The notes under the pieces: generated by a model | Databases searched by the model: none | Seen by the model: the letters and a program-made list of their open reading frames with translations, nothing else | Told to the model about the DNA's origin: nothing | Shown here: positions 25,287-33,893 of the stretch, piece by piece | Numbering within the stretch: the stretch's first letter is position 1 | How the letters are laid out: every line of letters begins with the position of its first letter | Program-made: the position numbers and the translations under genes | DNA from: JAUVXJ01 sp964433755 | GTDB taxonomy: Bacteria > Chloroflexota > Anaerolineae > UBA7937 > B3-Chlor | Direction: 5' to 3' | Assembly (NCBI GenBank): GCA_964433755.1 | Contig: CAYSSR010000002.1 | Span: forward strand, 620,001-684,000 | DNA length: 64,000 nt

Positions 25287-26720
25287 ATGTCCAAGAATGT
25301 ACGATGGTACCCAATGTGCGCTGTGGCTCTGGTCGCTCTTCTGCTCGTCGCCTGTGGATCGCCGACGCCAGCCGAGGAGATCCCCACCCAGCCCACTGCA
25401 AGCCCGGTCTCAACACCTCTGCCCGACGTGACCGGGGCTCCCGCTTACATCGAGCGGGGAGAGTCCCTGATGGAGCAGAGACAATACACGGCAGCGTTTG
25501 ATGATTTCAGCGCCGCCATTGAATTAGAGCCGGAAAACGCCCCGGCCTACGTCGGTCGCGGCCGCGCCCACCACGCGCTGGGACGGTTCGACGAAGCTAT
25601 GGCCGACTACGAGGAGGCTTTGCGGCTCGACCCTGACCTCGCCAACGGCTACTTCTGTCGAGGACTCACCCACGCGGCTCTGGGTGAGTACGAGGAGGCC
25701 CTGGCTGACTGTAGCCAGGCCATCCGCCTGGATCCTGACTTCGTCCTGGCCTACGTGAACCGCGGGGCAAACTACAGCAACCTGGGCCAAAACGAGGAAG
25801 CCATCGCCGACTTCACCGAGGCCATTCGCCTGGATCCTAGCTTCGCCGGAGCCTACTACAATAGAGGAGCACTGTACAAGGACCTGGGCCAGTACCAGGA
25901 GGCCATTGCCGACCTCAGCGAGGCCATTCGTCTCGATCCCAGCTTGGTCGGAGCGTACCACAAGCGCGGGACCGTGTACGCTGAACTAGGAGACCACCAA
26001 CAGGCCATCGCCGACTTCACCGAGGCCATTGGCCTGGACCCCAACCTCGCTGGTGCCTACTTCAATCGCGGCTTTGCGCACAGTCAGTTGGGCCAACTGG
26101 AGCAGGCCATGGCCGACTCCACTGAGGCCATCCGCCTGGATCCCGATCTCGGCGAGGCCTACGGCCTCAGAGGAGCACTCTACTACGCTCTGGGTGAGCT
26201 CGACAGCGCCCTGGCCGACTTCAACGAGGCCGTGCGCCTCGATCCTGGCGATTCGGGGAGCTACTTCTTCCGAGGGGTTCTCTACTACGAGCTGGGCTCG
26301 CACGACAAAGCGATCAGCGATCTCACCGAGACCATTCGGCTCGGGCCCAGCGACGTTGACGCATACCTCTATCGGGGTCTCGCCTATGCCGGCCTGGGCC
26401 AGTACGAGGAGGCCGTCGCTGACTTCACGGAGGCCATTGGCCTCGACCCCGACTACGCCGAGCCGTACTACAATCGCGGGGGCGGCTACTTGAACATGGG
26501 GGAGTACGAGCAGGCGGTCGCCGATCTCGACCAAGCCCTTCGCCTCGACCCCAACCACGCCAATGCCTACTACAATCGTGGTTTTGCCCACGCGGGCCTG
26601 GAACAGTACGAGGAGGCCATAGCAGACCTGGAGTCCTACTTGCGCCTCGCACCGCCTGACGACGAGCCCTATCGAACCTACGCCCAGGAAATGATCGACG
26701 AGATACAAGCAGCACCGTAG
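25287..26720 (+). CDS. TPR-repeat lipoprotein
   Basis: A 477-residue protein. ATG 25287 follows GGGGAGGAGG. A lipoprotein signal ends at a Cys in LLLVACGS (about residue 21), then a short Pro/Thr linker. From about residue 50 to 465 there are about twelve near-identical 34-residue TPR units (consensus AYYNRG, LGQYEEAIADFTEAIRLDP). Such solenoids scaffold protein complexes outside the membrane. The DNA repeats are very similar to each other, so expansion and contraction by recombination is likely. It stands alone behind its own promoter. Confidence 0.88.
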   Translation: MSKNVRWYPMCAVALVALLLVACGSPTPAEEIPTQPTASPVSTPLPDVTGAPAYIERGESLMEQRQYTAAFDDFSAAIELEPENAPAYVGRGRAHHALGRFDEAMADYEEALRLDPDLANGYFCRGLTHAALGEYEEALADCSQAIRLDPDFVLAYVNRGANYSNLGQNEEAIADFTEAIRLDPSFAGAYYNRGALYKDLGQYQEAIADLSEAIRLDPSLVGAYHKRGTVYAELGDHQQAIADFTEAIGLDPNLAGAYFNRGFAHSQLGQLEQAMADSTEAIRLDPDLGEAYGLRGALYYALGELDSALADFNEAVRLDPGDSGSYFFRGVLYYELGSHDKAISDLTETIRLGPSDVDAYLYRGLAYAGLGQYEEAVADFTEAIGLDPDYAEPYYNRGGGYLNMGEYEQAVADLDQALRLDPNHANAYYNRGFAHAGLEQYEEAIADLESYLRLAPPDDEPYRTYAQEMIDEIQAAP

Positions 26721-27250
26721 GCGTCTCCTGCAAGTGGTCGAACATAGCCCCTGACTCAAATGCTTCGCCGTCGACGGCCGTAGGTCTGCTAACCAGCCTG
26801 GCACAGGCTCTGCCGCCCCCTGGCGCCTTTGAAGTAATGATGCGTCTGCGTAGCCCTCGTGGAGCGAGCGCGAGTTCCCTCTGGAGCACCATTTCATCCG
26901 GCCTGCGATGAGCCTGGGTTGAGCACAGCGACCGTGCGAGGAGTTCTTACGCAGGCTGGTGCTGCCGGAGCTTGCATCTCTAACCACAGCAGCGTACATT
27001 GTACTGGAACCGCAGACGCCACCGGCACACATGATGAGAGATTCGCGTGGCAGACCAGAGGAACAGGCACCAACGAGCACCCAGCGTGTTTCCTCGTCCC
27101 ACCCAAGGTTCGCCAGGGAGCATCTCCAGGTCAAGTGCTCGTCCGCGAGGGTGTCAAGAAGCCGCTGCCGAACACCTCCTAGCGACGATGGACAGAGGAC
27201 AGCCTCGAGTTGAGAGACACATAGCAGGACCACCCTCGGGATTGGAGACC
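26721..27250. other. intergenic, no gene recognised
   Basis: About 530 bases without a plausible gene. Several open frames overlap on both strands but look random. The right edge is the two-component promoter. Confidence 0.45.
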
Positions 27251-27282
27251 CTCACCTTTTTCTTAGAGTTCTATGATATACT
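27251..27282 (+). promoter_or_regulatory. autoregulated two-component promoter with 11-base direct repeat
   Basis: CTCACC (27251-27256) and CTTAGA (27262-27267) start 11 bases apart, followed by TTCT and the -10 TATACT (27277-27282). No good -35 is present, which suits activator-dependent initiation. The same elements with the same spacing precede the PepSY gene. Confidence 0.6.
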
Positions 27283-27311
27283 CTTCACAGGGCATACCTT
27301 GGAGAGAATGC

Positions 27312-27995
27312 GTGCGTATACTAGTCGTCGAAGATGAAGCCGGCATCGCTCAATTCATCCGCCAGGGTCTGAGCGAGGCTGGCTACGCCGTGGATGTGGC
27401 CGGGGATGGAGAAGAGGGCCTAGATTATGCATTGGCGGCCGAGTACGACGCCATCGTGCTGGATATCCTCCTGCCCCGAATGGACGGCTTGGACCTGCTG
27501 CGCGAATTGAGGGACCGGGCTGTGATGACACCGGTGCTCCTCCTTACCGCGCGGGATGCGGTGGAGGACCGAGTGCGAGGGCTGGATGCGGGCGCCGATG
27601 ACTACTTGGTCAAGCCCTTCGCGTTTTCGGAGCTACTGGCCCGGATCCGCGCCTTACTCCGTCGTCCACCGCTACAGGCCGAAGCCGTGCTTCGTGTGGG
27701 GGACCTGGAGATGGACATCGCCCGACATGAGGTACGTCGCGCCCAACGCACTATTGAGCTCAGCCCACGGGAGTTTGCTCTGTTGGAATACCTGATCCGT
27801 CATCCCACTCAGGTGCTCTCCCGCACCCAAATCATAGAGCACGTCTGGAACTTCGATTTCTCCTACGACTCCAACGTGGTGGACGTCTACATTGGCTACC
27901 TGCGGCGCAAACTGAACCAGGGCTCTGACACACCGTTGATCCACACCGTCCGCGGCGTGGGCTACCGGCTGAGCGCAGAGGGCGGAGATGCCTAG
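27312..27995 (+). CDS. OmpR-family response regulator
   Basis: A 227-residue protein starting at GTG 27312 behind GGAGAG. The receiver domain (1-118) has acidic residues E7/D8, phospho-acceptor Asp51 and the Lys in VKPF. The C-terminal winged helix (about 130-225) has the OmpR pattern ELSPREFALLEYLIRHP and YIGYLRRKL. Its stop overlaps the start of the kinase gene. It likely activates its own promoter and the downstream PepSY promoter. Confidence 0.95.
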   Translation: MRILVVEDEAGIAQFIRQGLSEAGYAVDVAGDGEEGLDYALAAEYDAIVLDILLPRMDGLDLLRELRDRAVMTPVLLLTARDAVEDRVRGLDAGADDYLVKPFAFSELLARIRALLRRPPLQAEAVLRVGDLEMDIARHEVRRAQRTIELSPREFALLEYLIRHPTQVLSRTQIIEHVWNFDFSYDSNVVDVYIGYLRRKLNQGSDTPLIHTVRGVGYRLSAEGGDA

Positions 27996-29391
27996 CCCGT
28001 TTTGGTACAGGCGCGGCACACTGCGGATGCGCTTGACCGCCTGGTACCTCTTGCTCCTGGGGCTGGTCTTGATCCTCTTCAGCGCCTACGTATACTTTCG
28101 CCTCGAACACAGTCTGCTGGCTCAGATAGACTCCAGCCTCCAAGTGGCTGTCTCGCAAGCCCTGGCTAACCTGGACGCCGAAGACGGTCGTCTTGCCTTC
28201 CAAGACGCGGAGGGCTCTCTGGCTCTGGTTCGCCGCCTGGGCCAGGCGGGGCTCACCATACGCCTCATCGGCCCGGATGGGACGGTATGGGACAGTTTCG
28301 ACGATTACCCAGAAGTGCCAGCCTGGCTACCGCAAGACCCGGGCTACGTTTCCTTGACGGGAGGGGAGACCCGTTGGCGCCTCTACACTCAAGGGGTCCA
28401 AGCACCCGACGGTCGCATCATCGGCTGGCTGCAGGCTGCGCAATCCCTGGCTTCTGTGGAAGGGACGCTTAGCGACCTGCGTCTTCAACTGGTACTGGGC
28501 GTGCCCCTGCTGTTGTTGCTGGCGGGCTGGGGTGGACTCTTCCTGGCCGATCGGGCACTGCGGCCCATCGATCGCATCATCCGCACGGCCCAGACCATAA
28601 ACAGCAGTGACCTCAGCCAGCGTATCGCTTACCAGGGGCCAGCCGACGAGGTTGGCCGATTGGCGACCACCTTCGACCGCATGCTGGATCGCTTACAGGC
28701 CGCCTTTGAACGCGAAAGGCGCTTTGCCGCCGATGCCTCTCACGAGTTACGCACGCCGCTTACCGCGCTCAAAGGTCGTATCGACGTGACTCTCAATCGG
28801 CGTCGCACAAATGCCGAGTACGAGAGCGCCCTGCAAGACCTAGAGCACGAAGTCGATCGGCTCATCCGTCTGAGTACCGACCTGCTCTTCCTGGTTCGCC
28901 TGGATCAGAGACGCTTGCCCTACCAGCCAGGGCGCGTGGAGTTCAGTCATCTGCTGCAAGCCATCGTGGAGCAAGTCGAACCCCTGGCGCAGAAGAAGGG
29001 CCTGATTTTGGCCGTCGAGATTCCACCCGACATCTCTATCCCCGGAGACGCCGATCACCTCATCCGCCTCTTTTTGAATCTGCTAGCCAACGCCGTCCGC
29101 TACACTCCGTCCGGAGGGCGGGTGGCCGTGCAGGCCCAAGATGAACAAGAGCACGTGCGCGTGTCCGTTAGCGACACCGGCCCAGGAATCTCGCCGGAGC
29201 ATCTTCCCCATATCTTCGAACGATTCTACCGCACAGAGGCTGCCCGCTCCCGAGACGACGGGGGTGCCGGATTGGGACTGGCGATCGCCTATGAGATCGC
29301 CCGTTGGCACGGAGGCACGCTGGAGGTCGAAAGCACACCCGGCCATGGCACCACTTTCACAGTGCAGCTACCGGTCCGGCGATCAGAGTGA
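27988..29391 (+). CDS. sensor histidine kinase
   Basis: A 467-residue membrane kinase. Transmembrane helices are at about 17-37 and 166-187, with an extracytoplasmic sensor of about 125 residues between. HAMP follows (188-240), then the HisKA helix with His252 in DASHELRTPLTALKG, and the HATPase domain with N, G1 (DTGPGIS), F and G2 (GGAGLGLAI) boxes. The gene overlaps the regulator by 8 bases. The signal is unknown. The linked PepSY protein suggests envelope or protease-related sensing. Confidence 0.95.
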   Translation: MPSPFWYRRGTLRMRLTAWYLLLLGLVLILFSAYVYFRLEHSLLAQIDSSLQVAVSQALANLDAEDGRLAFQDAEGSLALVRRLGQAGLTIRLIGPDGTVWDSFDDYPEVPAWLPQDPGYVSLTGGETRWRLYTQGVQAPDGRIIGWLQAAQSLASVEGTLSDLRLQLVLGVPLLLLLAGWGGLFLADRALRPIDRIIRTAQTINSSDLSQRIAYQGPADEVGRLATTFDRMLDRLQAAFERERRFAADASHELRTPLTALKGRIDVTLNRRRTNAEYESALQDLEHEVDRLIRLSTDLLFLVRLDQRRLPYQPGRVEFSHLLQAIVEQVEPLAQKKGLILAVEIPPDISIPGDADHLIRLFLNLLANAVRYTPSGGRVAVQAQDEQEHVRVSVSDTGPGISPEHLPHIFERFYRTEAARSRDDGGAGLGLAIAYEIARWHGGTLEVESTPGHGTTFTVQLPVRRSE

Positions 29392-29526
29392 CATCTCGGA
29401 AGCCCAAGGTGAGGTTCAGTGGCTCTCATGGCCAGCCGCTCCACCCTGGCGCTATGCCTCCGAAGGTTGACTGGCTGCGCCCCTTGAGGCGCTGCTCCTA
29501 GAGAATAAGAAAGTTCTCATCGCCGC

Positions 29527-29558
29527 TTCACCGTCCCCTTACCATTCTCCTGTATACT
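29527..29558 (+). promoter_or_regulatory. PepSY-gene promoter matching the two-component promoter
   Basis: TTCACC (29527-29532) and CTTACC (29538-29543) repeat at 11-base spacing, then TTCT and the -10 TATACT at 29553-29558. The distance from first repeat to -10 is 26 bases, as at 27251-27282. Confidence 0.6.
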
Positions 29559-29617
29559 GACTCCAGAACGGTGTCCCGGGCACTGTTCGAGATCAAACAC
29601 AGTACAGGAGGCAAACC

Positions 29618-30151
29618 ATGAGATTGAACAAGCGCATCGTCGGAGCAGCAGCTCTCGCGATATTGCTGCTGGGGAGCCTGGGCATCGGTGTGGTGACGGC
29701 CCAGCAGAACACTCCCGATGTAGCGCCAGCAGTGGCGGACCAGGAGGATGGGCCTGACGGACAGGAGCAGGAACCACTTTACAGCGGCAGTATCGCCGTG
29801 GATCAGGCACAGCAAGACGACATGAGTGAGGCGGAGGAGGCGGCTGCCCTCCAAGGGATGGCTGCCATCAGCGCCGAGGAGGCCAAGGCTGCGGCTAAGG
29901 CAGCAATCCCCGACGCCACCGCGGTGACGGTGGAATTGGACAGCGAAAACGGCGTCCTGGTCTATGGTGTGGAGATGAGCAACGGCCTCGAGGTGAAGGT
30001 GGATGCTGGCAACGCCCAGGTCGTGCACATCGAGCAGGACGACACGGACCAGGAGACCGGCGACCTGGATGACGTACAGGAGGAGTCCGAGAGCCAGGCT
30101 GACGATGCCCTGGAAGCGACTCACGGTGAGGAGGCGCCACCAGGGCAGTAG
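29618..30151 (+). CDS. secreted PepSY-domain protein
   Basis: A 177-residue exported protein. Residues 1-28 are a signal peptide ending in VVTAQQ. An acidic linker follows. Residues about 80-145 form one PepSY unit: ISAEEAKAAAKAAIPDATAVTVELDSENGVLVYGVEM, then LEVKVDAGNAQVV. The C-terminus is acidic and disordered. PepSY domains inhibit or modulate peptidases, and they are often controlled by adjacent two-component systems. The matching promoter supports direct control by the upstream regulator. The start follows ACAGGAGG. Confidence 0.9.
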   Translation: MRLNKRIVGAAALAILLLGSLGIGVVTAQQNTPDVAPAVADQEDGPDGQEQEPLYSGSIAVDQAQQDDMSEAEEAAALQGMAAISAEEAKAAAKAAIPDATAVTVELDSENGVLVYGVEMSNGLEVKVDAGNAQVVHIEQDDTDQETGDLDDVQEESESQADDALEATHGEEAPPGQ

Positions 30152-30191
30152 AATCGGCCGCCAGTTGGAGACGGCTTTTTGATCAGAGCAT

Positions 30192-30221
30192 GCTGGGACC
30201 GGCCTATGAGCCGGTCCCAGC
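30192..30221 (+). terminator. strong hairpin after the PepSY gene
   Basis: GCTGGGACCGGC and its exact reverse complement form a 12-base-pair stem with a 6-base loop. There is no T run after it, so it may work with Rho or mainly protect the transcript end. Confidence 0.7.
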
Positions 30222-30651
30222 GTTATATGGAAGCCGCACTAGCGAGCCAGCGAATCCAGCTCTGGAGTGCCCGGCTTCTTGTCACTCTCAGCCTTGTGCT
30301 GCCCTTCACCCAGTGCCGGGGCAGACCTAGCGCGCCAGCACCCCACTTGTCAGATCCTCACATAGCGGCGTCCGTTATCTGATAGATGCAGCAACAAGTC
30401 GGGCGAACACCATCACGCTCCAGTGACCTGCATTTGGCAACGCACGTTGGCCGCAACAGGCGAGCGCCCACTCCCGAGGCTGGCGGGGCAAGGGTGCCCA
30501 ACGGCCACGTGAGGTGTCCCGACACAGGGGGGATGCATGACCGGATAGCCGCGGCACCGGCCGAGCCCGGCAGAGCTTGCATTTGTGGCCGCAAGAGCAT
30601 AGAGTGTACTCCGTTCCGGCCAATCATCCATCGCGATGTCGGGCGAGACAC
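30222..30651. other. intergenic, no gene recognised
   Basis: About 430 bases between the hairpin and the methyltransferase gene. Overlapping short frames on both strands look random. Confidence 0.4.
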
Positions 30652-31455
30652 ATGCCAGTAGAGACGAGTGAACGACCATCAACACCAAGTGTGCAAGAGG
30701 ATCCCACCTACCTCGAGTTGCACGCCTACAGCGGCGCCACCAAGCACATGGGCGGCCTCAGCACCACCAAGGAGCTTCTCGAGCTGTGCGGCGTGGACGC
30801 ATCCACTTACGTCCTGGAGGTGGGCTGCGGGGTTGGCGCCACCGCCCGCTACGTGGCCCAGAAGCTTGGTTGCCGCGTGATGGGAGTGGACATCCGCCCC
30901 AGCATGATCGAAAGGGCACAGGAGAGGGCGGCCAGAGCCAAGGTGCAGGATAGGGTCGAGTTCAAAGTAGCGGACGCCACAGACCTGCCCTTCGACGAAA
31001 ACGCGTTCGACGTGGTCCTGGTGGAGTCGGTGACCACCTTCATCGAGGACAAAGCGGCAGCCATCTGCGAGTACGCCCGGGTCCTCAAGCCGGGAGGGCG
31101 CGTGGGACTCAACGAGGAGATCTGGCACCAGACGCCGGTTCCTCCGGAGATCGTGGAGTACACCGCCTTCACCTGGGACGTCCAGGCCGAGATCCTCGAA
31201 CTGGAAGGCTGGGTGGAGCTCCTGGAGAATGCCGGACTGACCGTCACCACCGCCAGCCCCCGCCGGTATGGCCCCATGACTGACTTCAGCGAGCTGGCCC
31301 GCTACGGCTGCCGGGACTTCCTCACCATGCTCGGGCGGAGCGCGAAGCTCTACTTCACCAGCCCCGCCTTCAGGAAGTACATGAAGGACCGGCGGCGCCT
31401 CCCCAAGGGCATCTGGGACTACCTGGGGTATGCGCTGCTGGTGGGTAGAAAGTAG
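30652..31455 (+). CDS. class I SAM-dependent methyltransferase
   Basis: A 267-residue enzyme. Motif I is VLEVGCGVGATARYVA (about 48-63), motif II GVDIRPSMIERAQERA, then DATDLPFDENAFDVV and the FEDK/LKPGGRV segments. The arrangement is the Methyltransf_11 (UbiE-like) type. ATG 30652 was chosen because the upstream extension lacks similarity. Substrate is unknown. A decayed copy of the first 60 or so codons lies at 18.2-18.4 kb. Confidence 0.88.
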   Translation: MPVETSERPSTPSVQEDPTYLELHAYSGATKHMGGLSTTKELLELCGVDASTYVLEVGCGVGATARYVAQKLGCRVMGVDIRPSMIERAQERAARAKVQDRVEFKVADATDLPFDENAFDVVLVESVTTFIEDKAAAICEYARVLKPGGRVGLNEEIWHQTPVPPEIVEYTAFTWDVQAEILELEGWVELLENAGLTVTTASPRRYGPMTDFSELARYGCRDFLTMLGRSAKLYFTSPAFRKYMKDRRRLPKGIWDYLGYALLVGRK

Positions 31456-31539
31456 CGGCCCCGCATCTTCCGTCTGGACAAGAGGCTCCTAGCTGGCCGG
31501 TGCGGTAGGATCCCCGGGGCGCAAGACTTCTGCCTCCCC

Positions 31540-31568
31540 TTGCGCCGAGTATTCTCAAATGGTATACT
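31540..31568 (+). promoter_or_regulatory. mrfAB promoter
   Basis: TTGCGC (31540-31545), 17 bases and TATACT (31563-31568), 36 bases before the GTG start. Confidence 0.55.
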
Positions 31569-31604
31569 GAACATCAGTTCTATTCCTTTGCCGCGAGGAC
31601 GTCC

Positions 31605-33881
31605 GTGAACCTGAGGCAAGTCCTGACCCAGATGCAGGCTACCCCGGAGCTCCGGGACCAGGTCACCGCCTGGAAGGTGACCGAGCCTTCCGCTGGGTCT
31701 TTCGCCGACTTTCCGCCCGGCGTCGACCCCCGCCTCGTCGAGGTCCTCCACCAGAGGGGCATCGAGCGCCTCTTCACCCACCAGAGGGAGGCCATCGAGG
31801 CCGTGCAGAACGGAGAGAACGTCGTCGTGGTCACCCCCACGGCCTCGGGCAAGACGCTGTGCTACAACGTCCCCATCCTCAACTCATTGCTGGAGAACCC
31901 GGAGTCGCGGGCCGTGTACCTCTTCCCCACCAAAGCTCTGTCGCAGGATCAATTGGACGAGCTCCACGGCTTGATCACCGCCCTGAACGTGGACATCAAG
32001 ACCTACACCTACGACGGCGACACGCCCGTCAACGCCAGGAAGGCTATCCGCGCTGCCGGACACGTGGTCATCTCCAACCCCGACATGCTGCACACCGGCA
32101 TCCTGCCCCACCACACCAAGTGGGTCAAGCTCTTCGAGAACCTACAATACGTGGTCATTGACGAGGTCCACCAGTACCGCGGCGTGTTCGGCAGCCACCT
32201 CGCCAACGTCGTCCGCAGGTTGAAGCGCATCTGCCAGTGGTACGGCACTAAGCCCACCTTCATCCTCTGCTCCGCCACCATCGCCAACCCCGAGGAGTTG
32301 GCCAGCAAGCTCGTCGAGGAGGAGGTGCACCTCGTCCAGAACGACGGCTCGCCCAAGGGGGAGAAGCACTTCGTCTTCTACAACCCTCCGGTGGTCAACA
32401 AAGAGCTGGGCATCCGCCGTTCGTCGGTTCATGAAGCCCGTTCCCTGGCCAGGAACTTCCTCCTCAACGACGTCCAGACCATCGTCTTCGCCCGCCGGAG
32501 AAAGACAGTGGAGCTCCTCCTCTCCTATCTCCAGGACGACGTGAAAGGCACGCGCAAGGGGCGGAGCCAGGTGCGCGGCTATCGAGGAGGGTACCTGCCC
32601 AAGGAACGTCGCGAGATCGAGAAGGGGCTCCGCGAAGGCCAGGTGCGCGGCGTGGTGACCACCAACGCCCTGGAGTTGGGTATAGACATCGGCGCCCTGG
32701 ACGCCTGCGTGATCACCGGCTATCCAGGCACCATCACCTCCACCTGGCAGCAAGCTGGCCGCGCTGGCCGCCGCGCAGACGTCTCATGCGCCGTCCTCGT
32801 AGCCAGCTCGTCACCGCTGGACCAGTACATCATCACTCACCCGCAGTACTTCTTCTCCCAGCCTCCTGAGCACGCCTTGGTCAATCCAGACAACCTGCTG
32901 ATCCTTCTGAGCCACATCAAGTGCGCCGCCTTCGAGCTACCTTTCCAGGAAGGAGAGCGGTACGGCGACCAGTCGATCCAGGAGATCCTCCAGTTTCTGG
33001 AAGAACAAGGCATCCTTCACAAGGCTGGTGACACCTACCACTGGAGCGCAGACGCCTACCCCGCTGAGGAGATCAGCCTGCGGACCGCAGCCAGGGACAA
33101 CTTCGTGATCGTGGACACCAGTTCGCCTGAGCCACAAGTCATCGGCGAGGTGGACAGCTTCAGCGCGCCCACTACAGTGCACGAGGACGCCATCTACATC
33201 CACCAGGGGGAGCAGTACCAGATCGACAAGCTCGACTGGGAGGGCAAGAAGGCCTACGCCACCCACGTGGACGTGGACTACTACACTCAGGCCAGCCTGG
33301 CCGTAGAGGTGAGGGTGCTGGACCAGTTTGCTGCCCAGCCTTCACCTTGCTGCAACAAGGCCCACGGCGAGGTTCTCGTCTCGGCCCTGGCCACCATCTA
33401 CAAGAAGATCAAGCTGTGGACCCACGAGAACATCGGCTGGGGAGACGTCCGCCTCCCCGAACAGGACATGCAGACCACCGCCTACTGGCTGAGCTTCCCC
33501 GAGGCGGCCACGAGGGCTTTCAAGGCCTCCGATCTGGAGAGCGGGCTGGTGGGACTCTCCAACGTGCTGGGCAACGTGGCACCGCTCTTTCTGATGTGCG
33601 ACCCCGGAGACGTGGGAGTCAAGCCCGAGGTGCGCTCTCCCCACACCAAGCAACCCACCATCTTCATCTACGACAAGATACCGGCGGGCATCGGCTTCGC
33701 CGAGAAGCTGTACCGCCTTCACGATCAGCTTCTGGACAGCGCAGAGCAGTTGATCAGAGACTGTTCCTGTGCCACCGGCTGCCCCTCCTGCGTAGGCCCC
33801 GAGGACGAGATCGGCGCTGGAGGCAGAAGACACGCACTCCACCTGCTGGAAGAGGCAAGGCAGGACAAGGAGCGCCCGTGA
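31605..33881 (+). CDS. mrfA: DEAD/DEAH-box helicase MrfA (YprA-like, DUF1998)
   Basis: A 758-residue SF2 helicase. Walker A TPTASGKT (77-84), motif Ia LFPTKALSQDQ, DEVH box (186-189), CSATIANPEE (motif III) and GYPGTITSTWQQAGRAGR (motif VI) are all visible. The C-terminal DUF1998 region carries the zinc-binding cluster CSCATGCPSC near residue 726. In Bacillus subtilis MrfA (YprA) is a 3'-5' helicase that removes mitomycin C adducts with the exonuclease MrfB, independently of UvrABC. Start GTG 31605 follows GCGAGGA. mrfB lies 12 bases downstream, as in Bacillus. Confidence 0.93.
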   Translation: MNLRQVLTQMQATPELRDQVTAWKVTEPSAGSFADFPPGVDPRLVEVLHQRGIERLFTHQREAIEAVQNGENVVVVTPTASGKTLCYNVPILNSLLENPESRAVYLFPTKALSQDQLDELHGLITALNVDIKTYTYDGDTPVNARKAIRAAGHVVISNPDMLHTGILPHHTKWVKLFENLQYVVIDEVHQYRGVFGSHLANVVRRLKRICQWYGTKPTFILCSATIANPEELASKLVEEEVHLVQNDGSPKGEKHFVFYNPPVVNKELGIRRSSVHEARSLARNFLLNDVQTIVFARRRKTVELLLSYLQDDVKGTRKGRSQVRGYRGGYLPKERREIEKGLREGQVRGVVTTNALELGIDIGALDACVITGYPGTITSTWQQAGRAGRRADVSCAVLVASSSPLDQYIITHPQYFFSQPPEHALVNPDNLLILLSHIKCAAFELPFQEGERYGDQSIQEILQFLEEQGILHKAGDTYHWSADAYPAEEISLRTAARDNFVIVDTSSPEPQVIGEVDSFSAPTTVHEDAIYIHQGEQYQIDKLDWEGKKAYATHVDVDYYTQASLAVEVRVLDQFAAQPSPCCNKAHGEVLVSALATIYKKIKLWTHENIGWGDVRLPEQDMQTTAYWLSFPEAATRAFKASDLESGLVGLSNVLGNVAPLFLMCDPGDVGVKPEVRSPHTKQPTIFIYDKIPAGIGFAEKLYRLHDQLLDSAEQLIRDCSCATGCPSCVGPEDEIGAGGRRHALHLLEEARQDKERP

Positions 33882-33893
33882 GAGAAGTCGGAC

